Part shown: positions 14,632 through 22,285 of the stretch, in pieces
Layout: each line of letters begins with the position of its first letter
Position numbering within the stretch: position 1 is the first letter of the stretch
Source: DATEPR01 sp036279295
Lineage (GTDB): Bacteria; Actinomycetota; Actinomycetes; Mycobacteriales; Pseudonocardiaceae
NCBI GenBank assembly: GCA_036279295.1
Contig: DASUJK010000395.1
Location: 1-29,629 of the forward strand
DNA length: 29,629 nt
Reading direction: 5' to 3'
Made by a program: the position numbers and the translations under genes
Notes under the pieces: generated by a model
What the model saw: the letters and a program-made list of their open reading frames with translations, nothing else
Told to the model about the DNA's origin: nothing
The model's database searches: none

Positions 14632-17600
14632 GTGGCAGGCAAGGCCCGCGTACACGAGCTCGCCAAGGAGCTCGGTGTCACGAGTAAGGATGTACTCGCC
14701 AAGCTCAAGGACCTTGGTGAGTTCGTAAAGTCGGCGTCGTCCACAGTGGAGGCGCCAGTAGCCCGCAGGTTGCGGGACTCATTCCCCAAGACCGAGAGCA
14801 ACGGCCGGTCCGGCCGGTCCGGTGGCAGCCGCGAGTCGGCTCCCCGCCCGTCGTCGCCGGCACCGACCCAGGCTCCGGCACCCAAGCCGGCCGCGTCCGC
14901 TCCGGCGGCGCAGGCTCGTCCGGCCGGCCCGACCCCCGCGCCGGCCACGTCGCCGGCACGGCAGACCCCGATGCCCGGTGCCCGACCCGGTCCTCGGCCA
15001 GCTCCGGCGACACCGCCGGCAGCGCCCAGCCCGACGCCGGCTCCGGCCCGGCAGGAACGGCCCGCGGAGGCGACCCCGGTGGCCGCGTCGGCAGCACCGC
15101 CCGCACCGCAGCAGGCTCCCGAGCCCCAGGTGCGGCAGCAGCCGCCGAGGCAGGCTCCGGCCGCTCCGGCAGCCGGTCCGTCAGGCGGTGCCGTGGTGCC
15201 GCCGCGTCGGCAGGCACCCAAGCCCGGTCCGCGTACGCCGCGGCCCGGCAACAACCCGTTCGGCGTCGGCGGCGGTGCCGCTCCGACTCCGCCGGCACCG
15301 CGTGGGCCCCGGCCCGGCGGTGACCGTCCGCAGCGTCCTGGTGGCGACCGGCCGGCTCCCGGCCCGCGTGGCGACCGGCCCGCTCCTGGTGGCGGTGGCG
15401 GCAACCGGCCGAGTCCCGGCAACATGCCGCCTCGGCCCAACCCCGGCATGATGCCGCCGAGGCCGGCCAGGTCCGGTCCTGGTGGTGGCGGCGGTGGCCG
15501 TCCCGGTGGACCCGGTGGCGGCGGTGGCCGTCCTGGTGGCGGTGGCGGTCGTCCCGGTGGACCCGGTGGCGGCGGTGGCCGTCCTGGTGGTGGCGGCGGT
15601 GGATTCCGCGGCGGTCCCGGTGGTGGCGGCGGCGCGGGTGGCGGCGGTGGCTACCGCGGCGGCAGTGGCGGTGGCGGCGGTGCTCCGGCCGGTGGCGGTT
15701 ACCGCCCCGGTGGCGGTGGCGGTCGTCCCGGCGGTGGCGGTGCCCGTGGTGGCGGCGCGGCCGGTGCGTTCGGTCGTCCCGGTGGCGCGCCCAGGCGTGG
15801 CCGCAAGTCGAAGCGGCAGAAGCGCCAGGAATACGACAACATGCAGGCGCCGAGCGTCGGCGGTGTCCGGCTGCCCAAGGGCAGCGGCGAGACCATCCGG
15901 CTGCCGCGCGGTGCTTCGCTGACCGACTTCGCGGAGAAGATCAACGCCAACCCGGCATCGCTGGTGCAGGTGTTGTTCCACCTCGGTGAAATGGTCACCG
16001 CGACCCAGTCCGTCTCCGAGGACGTGCTCGAACTGCTCGGCTCGGAGATGAACTACCAGGTCCAGGTGGTCAGCCCCGAGGAGGAGGACCGCGAGCTGCT
16101 CGGCTCGTTCGACATCACCTACGGCGAGGACGCCGGTGGCGAGGACGATCTGGCGGCCAGGCCACCGGTCGTGACCGTCATGGGTCACGTCGACCACGGT
16201 AAGACCCGACTGCTGGACACGATCCGCAAGACCAACGTGCACGAGCGCGAGGCGGGCGGCATCACCCAGCACATCGGTGCCTACCAGGTGATCACGAACC
16301 TTGAGGGCAACGAGCGGCTGATCACCTTCATCGACACCCCGGGCCACGAGGCGTTCACCGCCATGCGTGCCCGTGGTGCGCAGGCCACCGACATCGCGGT
16401 GATCGTCGTCGCCGCCGACGACGGTGTCATGCCGCAGACGGTGGAGGCGATCAACCACGCGCAGGCCGCCGACGTGCCGATCGTGGTGGCGGTCAACAAG
16501 ATCGACAAGCAGGGTGCGAACCCGCAGAAGATCCGCCAGCAGATGACCGACTACGGGGTGGTGGCCGAGGAGTACGGCGGCGACACCATGTTCGTGGACA
16601 TCTCCGCGCGGCAGGGCACCAACATCGATGCCCTGTTGGAGGCGATCCTGCTCACCGCGGACGCTTCGCTGGACCTGCGGGCCAACCCGGACATGGTGGC
16701 CCAGGGTGTGGCCATCGAGGCGCACCTGGACCGCGGTCGTGGTCCGGTCGCCACGGTGCTGGTGCAGCGCGGCACGCTGCACGTCGGTGACTCGATCGTC
16801 GCCGGTGACGCCTACGGCCGCGTGCGGCGGATGCTGGACGAGTTCGGCGCGGACATCACGGCGGCGACGCCGTCCCGTCCGGTGCAGGTGGTCGGGTTCA
16901 CGTCGGTGCCCGGCGCCGGTGACAAGTTCCTCGTCGTGGACGAGGACCGGGTGGCACGGCAGATCGCCGAGCGCCGCGCGGCCCGCAACCGCAACGCGCT
17001 GAACGCGTCCCGGGCCAAGCGGGTCAGCCTGGAGGACCTGGACGCGGCGCTGAAGGAAACCAGCCAGCTGAACCTGATCATCAAGGGCGACAACTCGGGC
17101 ACCGTGGAGGCGCTTGAGGACGCGCTGATGAAGATCGACGTCGGCGACGACGTGCTGCTGCGGGTGATCGACCGCGGTGTCGGTGGCATCACCAAGGCCA
17201 ACGTGGACCTGGCGATCGCGTCCAACGCGATCATCAGCGGGTTCAACGTGCGTGCCGAGGGCAAGGTGGCCGAGCAGGCCACCCACGAGGGCATCGACAT
17301 CCGGTACTACACGGTCATCTACCAGGCGATCGACGAGATCGAGCAGGCTCTGAAGGGCATGCTCAAGCCGGAGTACGAGGAAGTGCAGCTGGGCCGGGCC
17401 GAGATCCGGGACCTGTTCCGCTCCTCGCGCGTCGGCACGATCGCGGGCTGCATGGTGTTGTCCGGTGAGATCCGGCGCAACGCGAAGGCACGCATCCTGC
17501 GGGACGGTGTCGTGGTGTCGGAGAACCAGACGATCACGTCGCTGCGCCGCTTCAAGGACGACGCAACCGAGGTGCGCGAAGGCTTCGAGTGTGGTCTCAC

Positions 17601-17676
17601 GGTGAGCAGCTTCAACGACCTGAAGCTGCAGGACGTCATCGAGACCTACGAGATGCGCGAGAAGCCGCGCGCGTAG
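14632..17676 (+). CDS. infB: Translation initiation factor IF-2
   Basis: 1014 residues, long for IF2. An N-terminal IF2N helix domain (AGKARVHELAKELGVTSKDVL, 1-55) leads to a disordered linker of about 340 residues: Pro/Ala-rich to about 200, then Arg/Pro/Gly, then nearly pure Gly/Arg/Pro (about 283-390). A second IF2N-like segment lies at about 417-490. The GTPase has GHVDHGKT (518-525), DTPGH (568-572) and NKID (622-625); domains II, III and IV follow to the end and bind the 50S subunit and fMet-tRNA. GTG 14632 gives the conserved VAGKARVHELA start and follows GAGGAG by 4 nt; ATG 14620 would add 4 residues. The linker DNA contains a 51-bp tandem duplication. Confidence 0.97.
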   Translation: MAGKARVHELAKELGVTSKDVLAKLKDLGEFVKSASSTVEAPVARRLRDSFPKTESNGRSGRSGGSRESAPRPSSPAPTQAPAPKPAASAPAAQARPAGPTPAPATSPARQTPMPGARPGPRPAPATPPAAPSPTPAPARQERPAEATPVAASAAPPAPQQAPEPQVRQQPPRQAPAAPAAGPSGGAVVPPRRQAPKPGPRTPRPGNNPFGVGGGAAPTPPAPRGPRPGGDRPQRPGGDRPAPGPRGDRPAPGGGGGNRPSPGNMPPRPNPGMMPPRPARSGPGGGGGGRPGGPGGGGGRPGGGGGRPGGPGGGGGRPGGGGGGFRGGPGGGGGAGGGGGYRGGSGGGGGAPAGGGYRPGGGGGRPGGGGARGGGAAGAFGRPGGAPRRGRKSKRQKRQEYDNMQAPSVGGVRLPKGSGETIRLPRGASLTDFAEKINANPASLVQVLFHLGEMVTATQSVSEDVLELLGSEMNYQVQVVSPEEEDRELLGSFDITYGEDAGGEDDLAARPPVVTVMGHVDHGKTRLLDTIRKTNVHEREAGGITQHIGAYQVITNLEGNERLITFIDTPGHEAFTAMRARGAQATDIAVIVVAADDGVMPQTVEAINHAQAADVPIVVAVNKIDKQGANPQKIRQQMTDYGVVAEEYGGDTMFVDISARQGTNIDALLEAILLTADASLDLRANPDMVAQGVAIEAHLDRGRGPVATVLVQRGTLHVGDSIVAGDAYGRVRRMLDEFGADITAATPSRPVQVVGFTSVPGAGDKFLVVDEDRVARQIAERRAARNRNALNASRAKRVSLEDLDAALKETSQLNLIIKGDNSGTVEALEDALMKIDVGDDVLLRVIDRGVGGITKANVDLAIASNAIISGFNVRAEGKVAEQATHEGIDIRYYTVIYQAIDEIEQALKGMLKPEYEEVQLGRAEIRDLFRSSRVGTIAGCMVLSGEIRRNAKARILRDGVVVSENQTITSLRRFKDDATEVREGFECGLTVSSFNDLKLQDVIETYEMREKPRA
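15499..15600 (+). repeat. 51-bp tandem duplication in the infB glycine-rich linker
   Basis: Two adjacent 17-codon units, 15499-15549 and 15550-15600, each encode RPGGPGGGGGRPGGGGG and differ only at a few third positions near the end. The flanks (15480-15780) continue as degenerate GGT/GGC and CGT/CCC runs, so the region expands and contracts by in-frame steps. Confidence 0.85.
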
Positions 17677-17687
17677 TTGGTGCCCCA

Positions 17688-17724
17688 CGTGCCGGGACCG
17701 GCGACCCCGTCCGGTCCCGGCACG
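17688..17724 (+). terminator. 14-bp perfect hairpin after infB
   Basis: CGTGCCGGGACCGG (17688-17701) pairs without mismatch with CCGGTCCCGGCACG (17711-17724) around a 9-nt loop. It begins 12 nt after the infB stop and ends 25 nt before the next start. No U-tract follows. It may reduce read-through into ylxP-rbfA or protect the upstream mRNA end. Confidence 0.6.
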
Positions 17725-17749
17725 CCAACCAGCAACGGGGACACTGACC

Positions 17750-18046
17750 TTGTACGTGGGTGTGCTCGAACTCGACGTCCTGCTTGGGGACGTCCATTCG
17801 TTGAAGCAGAAGCGATCTGTCGTGCGTCCGGTCATCGCCGAGCTGCGGCGCAAGTTCGAGGTGTCGGTCGCTGAGGCCGGTCACCTTGAGCTGCACCGCA
17901 GGGCGTTGCTCGGTGTCGCCGTCGTGGCACCCGACTCCGAGCACGTCCAGCAGGTGCTGGACTCGTGTGAGCGGCTGGTCGCCGGCCGGGTCGAGTTGCA
18001 GCTGTTGTCGGCGCGACACCGGTTGGTCGGACCGCACGACGAGTGA
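17750..18046 (+). CDS. ylxP: DUF503 family protein (YlxP)
   Basis: 98 residues, the normal family length. MYVGVLELDVLLGDVHSLKQKRSVVRPVIAELRRKF and VSVAEAG match the DUF503 pattern (VGVL, SLKxKR, VSVAE); the final part has an unremarkable VELQLLSARH end. The protein is found between infB and rbfA in many Firmicutes and Actinobacteria and is thought to join ribosome maturation, but its biochemical role is unknown. The start is TTG 17750, since the conserved MxVGVL begins there; GTG 17756 is the other option. A weak GGGGA (17737-17741) lies 8 nt upstream. Placed between a strong hairpin and rbfA, with TTG as start, its expression may be low. Confidence 0.85.
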   Translation: MYVGVLELDVLLGDVHSLKQKRSVVRPVIAELRRKFEVSVAEAGHLELHRRALLGVAVVAPDSEHVQQVLDSCERLVAGRVELQLLSARHRLVGPHDE

Positions 18047-18069
18047 GTAATTGAGAGGGAGGTTGTGTC

Positions 18070-18519
18070 GTGGCTGACGCACCCCGGGCACGTCGCCTCG
18101 CCAAGCGCATCGCGAAGATCGTCGCGTCCGCGTTGGAGCACGAGGTGAAGGACCCCAGACTGGCGAAGGTGACCATCACCGACGCCAAGGTCACCGCAGA
18201 CCTCCGGGACGCCACGGTGTACTTCACCGTGCTGCCCGAGTCGCTGGAGACCGAGCCCGACATCCAGGGCGCCGCGGCGGCACTGAACTCGGCCAGGGGC
18301 GTGTTGCGTACCCTGGTCGGCCAGGGCACCGGCGTCCGGTTCACGCCGACGCTGGCCTTCGTGGCCGACACGGTGCCGGACGACGCGCGCCGAATGGACG
18401 AGCTGCTGGCCAAGGCCAGGGCGGCGGACGCCGAGGTGGCCCGGCTGGCCAACGGCGCCAGCCCGGCAGGCGATGCGGACCCGTACCGGGCGCCGAGGGA
18501 AACGGACGAGTCGGACTAG
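18070..18519 (+). CDS. rbfA: 30S ribosome-binding factor A
   Basis: 149 residues with a KH-like fold; it binds the 30S subunit late in assembly near 16S helix 1 and supports cold growth. Visible signatures are RRLAKRIAKIVASALEHEVKDPRLAKVTITDAKVTADLRDATVYFTV, an Ala-rich helix with AAAALNSARGVLRTLVGQ, and the RFTPTLAFVADTVPDDARRMDELLAKA segment. The last 30 residues are a charged, probably disordered tail. GTG 18070 follows GGGAGG (18056-18061) by about 8 nt. The TAG stop shares CTAG with the stop of the convergent methyltransferase gene. Confidence 0.95.
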   Translation: MADAPRARRLAKRIAKIVASALEHEVKDPRLAKVTITDAKVTADLRDATVYFTVLPESLETEPDIQGAAAALNSARGVLRTLVGQGTGVRFTPTLAFVADTVPDDARRMDELLAKARAADAEVARLANGASPAGDADPYRAPRETDESD

Positions 18520-19544
18520 GGCTTTCTGGCCACCAGTACGTCCCGGACGATGGCCCGGTCCACGCGGTGTTCGAAACCGAGGTAGGGCTCGTCGTCCAGG
18601 ACGGTCAGGCCGGCGTCGGTGACGACCTCGGCCAGCTCGGCCCGGCCGGCCACCACTGTGTTCCACGCCACACCGAACGCGCCGCCCGAGCGAAGGACTG
18701 TTGCCCAACCCGGCAACGCATCCTTGAGCAGCTGCATCGGGTTGCGCGACAGGTGCTCGTCCCGGCTGCCGTGGCGTACCCCGTAGGGCGCGTCGGTCAC
18801 GATGACGTCGAACGACCCCGGACGGAAGAACTCCGCGCTGCGTATCGTGTCACCGTTCACATAGGACAGTCGCAGCATGTCCCCGGCCTTGTACCGTTCC
18901 TTTGTCACGCCAAGGGAGATGTCCAGCCGTCGGCCCAGCTGGGTGTGATCCCGCCGGATCGGCACGACCGCCGCTTCGTGCTTGATCCTCTTGTTGCGCA
19001 ACCATGTCCGCACGAACCGGCTGTACTCGTCGAAGTCCTTGCGGTCGATGTCCAGCCCGGCCGCGTCGAATCCGTACATCATCGCCTGGTTCAGCGTGGT
19101 ACCCCGACCGCACATCGGATCGAACACCCGCAGCCGTGCGTCCACCAGGTCGGCCGGGCGACTGGTGCTCAGTCCGGTGACATTGAGGACGAGCTTGGTG
19201 AAGAGCTCGTTCGTCTTGCCCGAGTACTTCTGGATCGTCAGCAGGTCACTGTCGAACGCGTCCAACGGCCGTAGCCGGACGGGCCGCAACAGTTCGCCCT
19301 CCACGGTGAACAACGCATACAGCGACGACAGGTTCGACAACACCTTTTCGTCATGCTCGGACAGCGCGGGCGCGGTGAACGTCACGTAGGGCACGCCGCC
19401 GATGTCGGTCTCGGTGATGTCGGTGAGTTGTCCGCCCAGGGCCGTCATGTCGAACACGCGGAGTTCCGTGGCCATCAACCGGATGGATGACTCGGTGTAC
19501 ACCCGATTGGCTGACGGGTAGATCATCGCTGCGTACTGGTTCAT
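18516..19544 (-). CDS. TRM11-like SAM-dependent RNA methyltransferase
   Basis: 342 residues. A Rossmann methyltransferase core has motif I FDPMCGRGTTLNQA (about 141-154), an acidic end of strand 2 in AAGLDIDRKDFDEY (161-174) and the catalytic motif DAPYG (251-255), the N/D-PPY variant of TRM11/THUMP-type N2-guanine methyltransferases; VTDAPYGVRHG is characteristic. The 120-residue N-terminal part is not a clear THUMP domain. The likely product modifies G in tRNA or rRNA, but the substrate is unknown. ATG 19544 is chosen for its GGAAAG just upstream; the frame remains open to 20594 only because it runs antisense to nrnA. It ends tail to tail with rbfA, overlapping by 4 nt, and splits the rbfA-nrnA order. 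Confidence 0.82.
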   Translation of the reverse strand: MNQYAAMIYPSANRVYTESSIRLMATELRVFDMTALGGQLTDITETDIGGVPYVTFTAPALSEHDEKVLSNLSSLYALFTVEGELLRPVRLRPLDAFDSDLLTIQKYSGKTNELFTKLVLNVTGLSTSRPADLVDARLRVFDPMCGRGTTLNQAMMYGFDAAGLDIDRKDFDEYSRFVRTWLRNKRIKHEAAVVPIRRDHTQLGRRLDISLGVTKERYKAGDMLRLSYVNGDTIRSAEFFRPGSFDVIVTDAPYGVRHGSRDEHLSRNPMQLLKDALPGWATVLRSGGAFGVAWNTVVAGRAELAEVVTDAGLTVLDDEPYLGFEHRVDRAIVRDVLVARKP

Positions 19545-19630
19545 CGGCTTTCCGGTGGTGTCGCAGGGGAGCCGGGAGCCGGCGGGTGGACTGGTGCTGG
19601 ACTGGTCCGCAGCGCGGGCCGTGCGCAGCG

Positions 19631-19636
19631 TAGCTT
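19631..19636 (+). promoter_or_regulatory. -10 box of leaderless nrnA transcript
   Basis: TAGCTT ends 7 nt before ATG 19644; there is no ribosome site before the ATG. Confidence 0.45.
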
Positions 19637-19643
19637 GCGGAAC

Positions 19644-20900
19644 ATGAGCATGTCGGTGGAGCGTGACCAGACCTGGCCCGACGACGGCCGGGTGGTGATC
19701 GCCGATCAGCTTCGGGCGGCGGCCGGGATCCTGGCCGATGCCCAGGACGTCACCCTGTTCGGTCATGTGAACCCCGATGCGGACGCGTTCGGCAGCGCGG
19801 TCGGGCTGGCCACGGTCCTGCGTGACAGGGGGGCCGAGGTCCGCGTGTCGTTCGGTGCGCCGCCCGACGTGCCGGAGTCGTTGCGGCACCTGGACAGTGC
19901 GGGCTTGTTCGTGCCCGCCGACCGGGTGCCGGCCACTCCGCCACTGCTGGTCGTCCTGGACTCGGGCAGCGTGGATCGGCTGGGGCCACTGGCCAACCGG
20001 GTGGCCGCCACTCGCGCGGTCGGCGGGCACGTCATCGTCATCGACCACCATGTGTCGAACACTCGGTTCGGCACGCTGAACGTGGTCGATGACCGTGCCG
20101 AGGCGACCGCGGCACTGGTGATCCGTCTGGTCGACGTGCTGGGCGCGGAGCTCACCGAACCGGCCGCTCGCGCGCTGTACGCGGGACTGCTCACCGACAC
20201 CAGTTCCTTCCGCAGGGCAACGCCCGACACTCACTTGGCGGCCGCCCGCCTGCTGGCCACCGGGGTCAACGCGGATTCGGTGGCCAGGCCTTTGCTGGAC
20301 AGTCACCCGTTCGAGTGGTTGGGCATGCTGTCCCGGGTGTTGGGCCGCGCCGAGTTGGATGCGGCTGCCGCGCACGGGCTCGGCCTGGTGCACGCGGTCG
20401 TGACCACCGAGGATGCGGCCGGCCTGTGCCAGGAGGATGTGGAGAGTGTGATCAACATCATTCGGGGCAGTCAGGAGGCTGAGGTGGCGGCCGTGCTGAA
20501 GCAGGCGGGGCCGGACCGGTGGACCGGTTCGCTGCGCGCGATCAGCCGGGTGGACGTGAGCGCGGTGGCGCGGGCGATGGGTGGCGGCGGCCACCGGCTG
20601 GCCGCCGGATTCACGGCCGAGGGCGCGGTGGCGGATGTGCTCGCCAGGTTGAAGACCGAACTCGCCACGGCGCCACTCATCGCAGCGCCATCCGCCCCGG
20701 GATCACTTGCTGCTGCGCCATTTGCCGCTGCGCCGCTCGCTGCGTCGCCGCTCGTCGCCGCGCCGGTTGGTGCCATCGGCGTGTCAACTCTTCCCGCGGG
20801 CGAGTTGACCGCTCCCGCGGGCGAGTCGACCCCTACCGGCCACATGCCGCTTGCCGGCCGTGTGTTTTCCGACACTGAGCACGGGTCGACCGTCGAGTGA
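19644..20900 (+). CDS. nrnA: Bifunctional oligoribonuclease / pAp phosphatase NrnA (DHH/DHHA1)
   Basis: 418 residues. DHH motif I HVNPDADAFGSA (41-52), motif II around DSGS (about 110), motif III DHH (134-136), motif IV GLLTDTSSFR (about 182-191), and the DHHA1 substrate loop GGGGHRLAAGF (about 313-323). In actinobacteria this family degrades nano-RNA and pAp and can hydrolyse cyclic dinucleotides; Mn2+ is bound by the DHH Asp and His residues. Family members end near residue 335; here about 80 extra residues follow, rich in Ala, Pro and Ser with repeated AAP units. ATG 19644 follows a TAGCTT box; TTG 19635 would add three residues. Its stop overlaps the MATE gene start (GTGA). Confidence 0.92.
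   Translation: MSMSVERDQTWPDDGRVVIADQLRAAAGILADAQDVTLFGHVNPDADAFGSAVGLATVLRDRGAEVRVSFGAPPDVPESLRHLDSAGLFVPADRVPATPPLLVVLDSGSVDRLGPLANRVAATRAVGGHVIVIDHHVSNTRFGTLNVVDDRAEATAALVIRLVDVLGAELTEPAARALYAGLLTDTSSFRRATPDTHLAAARLLATGVNADSVARPLLDSHPFEWLGMLSRVLGRAELDAAAAHGLGLVHAVVTTEDAAGLCQEDVESVINIIRGSQEAEVAAVLKQAGPDRWTGSLRAISRVDVSAVARAMGGGGHRLAAGFTAEGAVADVLARLKTELATAPLIAAPSAPGSLAAAPFAAAPLAASPLVAAPVGAIGVSTLPAGELTAPAGESTPTGHMPLAGRVFSDTEHGSTVE
20783..20831 (+). repeat. Inverted and direct repeats in the nrnA 3' end
   Basis: GTCAACTC (20783-20790) pairs with GAGTTGAC (20802-20809) around a loop holding CCCGCGGG. The 19-base TCCCGCGGGCGAGTTGACC (20792-20810) is repeated with one change at 20813-20831 in phase (21-nt period), encoding PAGELTA then PAGESTP. 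It sits about 65-115 nt before the transporter start. Confidence 0.7.
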
Positions 20901-22207
20901 GGTCTGATGCTCGGCAGTTGATCGCGCTCGCGGTTCCCGCGCTGGGTGTGCTGGCGGCCGAGCCGCTCTACGTCCTCGTGGACACCGCCGTCGTCGGCCA
21001 CCTCGGCGCCATTCCGCTGGCCGGCCTGGCACTCGGCGGCCTCCTGCTCTCCCAGGTGTCGACCCAACTCAACTTCCTCGCCTACGGCACCACCGCCCGC
21101 GCCGCCCGCTTACACGGGGCCGGACGACACTTCGATGCCGTCGGCGAAGGAGTGCGCGCGACCTGGCTGGGCGGCCTGCTGGGCATCGCGCTACTGATCG
21201 CGGGCCAAGCGCTCGCGCGACCGGTCGCCAACGGCCTGGCCGGGGACGGGCCGATCGCCGACGGCGCCGTGCGCTGGCTCCGTATCGCTCTGTTCGGCGT
21301 CCCCCTCATCCTGATCACCCTCGCCGGCAACGGCTGGCTGCGCGGCGTCCAGGACACCCGCCGCCCACTGCGCTACGTCGTCGCCGGCAACGGGGCCTCC
21401 GCCGTCCTCTGCCCCGTCCTCGTCTATGTCGCCCACTGGGGGCTGATCGGCTCGGCGGTCGCGAACGTCGTCGCCCAGGTGATCGTCGCCGGACTGTTCC
21501 TCCGCGCGCTACGCCACGAGTGCCGAGCTGGCGACGTCTCAATCCGGCCACACTGGGCCGGCATCCGCGCACAGTTGACCCTTGGCCGCGATCTCGTCCT
21601 GCGCAGCCTCGCCTTCCAGGCCTGCTTCATCTCCGCTGCCTCGGTCGCGGCCCGAACGTCGGCGGCCGCTGTCGGCGCACACCAGGTGGTCCTGCAACTG
21701 TGGAACTTCCTGGCCCTGGTACTCGACTCGGTCGCCATCGCCGCGCAGGCCCTGGTCGGCGCCGAACTCGGGGCATGCCGCCAAGCAGGCGCACGCACCC
21801 TGGCCCGCCGCGTGACCGGCTACGGTCTGGTGTTCGGCATCGGCACCGGCGCACTGTTCGCCGCGCTGGCCGGCGTGCTGCCCAGAGCGTTCACCACCGA
21901 CCCGAGTGTGCTCGCCCAGATCCCGCACGCATGGTGGTTCTTCGTAGCGCTGCAACCGATTGCCGGGGTCGTGTTCGCCGTCGACGGTGTGCTGCTCGGT
22001 GCGGGCGACGCGGCCTATCTGCGCACGATCACCCTGGGCTCGGCCATCCTCGGGTTCCTGCCCCTGGTCTGGCTTTCCCTTGTCTACCACTGGGGACTGA
22101 CCGGAATCTGGACCGGACTGTCCGCCTTCATGGTGCTCCGCCTTGCCGCCGCGCTCGTCCGGCTGGCCACCGGCAAATGGTCCGTGATCGGCGAAACACG
22201 GCCCTGA
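20897..22207 (+). CDS. dinF: DinF-type MATE efflux transporter
   Basis: 436 residues with about 12 membrane helices, made of two MatE halves: the first opens with LIALAVPALGVLAAEPLYVLVDTAVVGHLG, the usual DinF start; the second has LVLRSLAFQACFISAASVAARTSAAAVGAHQVVLQLWNF and the AVDGVLLGAGD segment. MATE proteins export cationic drugs or metabolites in exchange for Na+ or H+. The natural substrate is unknown; DinF members have been linked to oxidative stress and bile salt resistance. GTG 20897 overlaps the nrnA stop, so expression is coupled to nrnA; the nrnA-dinF order is common in Actinobacteria. Confidence 0.9.
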   Translation: MRSDARQLIALAVPALGVLAAEPLYVLVDTAVVGHLGAIPLAGLALGGLLLSQVSTQLNFLAYGTTARAARLHGAGRHFDAVGEGVRATWLGGLLGIALLIAGQALARPVANGLAGDGPIADGAVRWLRIALFGVPLILITLAGNGWLRGVQDTRRPLRYVVAGNGASAVLCPVLVYVAHWGLIGSAVANVVAQVIVAGLFLRALRHECRAGDVSIRPHWAGIRAQLTLGRDLVLRSLAFQACFISAASVAARTSAAAVGAHQVVLQLWNFLALVLDSVAIAAQALVGAELGACRQAGARTLARRVTGYGLVFGIGTGALFAALAGVLPRAFTTDPSVLAQIPHAWWFFVALQPIAGVVFAVDGVLLGAGDAAYLRTITLGSAILGFLPLVWLSLVYHWGLTGIWTGLSAFMVLRLAAALVRLATGKWSVIGETRP

Positions 22208-22285
22208 TGTGGCCGAACACACCGTTATGTCCGCGTGCCCGGACCGATGTACCCAGTGGACCCCAACCGCTGGAGGCTGACCTCA

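Noticed and set aside
15480..15785. Possible CRISPR-like or mobile repeat
   Set aside because: The repeats are in-frame Gly/Arg/Pro codons of the IF2 linker with no spacers.
15181..17853. Very long open frame on the minus strand across infB
   Set aside because: It is antisense to clear IF2 GTPase motifs and consists of low-complexity Thr/Ala/Arg and His/Asp/Val-rich sequence caused by codon bias in GC-rich DNA.
19545..20594. N-terminal extension of the TRM11-like gene
   Set aside because: It runs antisense to nrnA, whose DHH motifs are intact; the methyltransferase has a sensible ATG at 19544.
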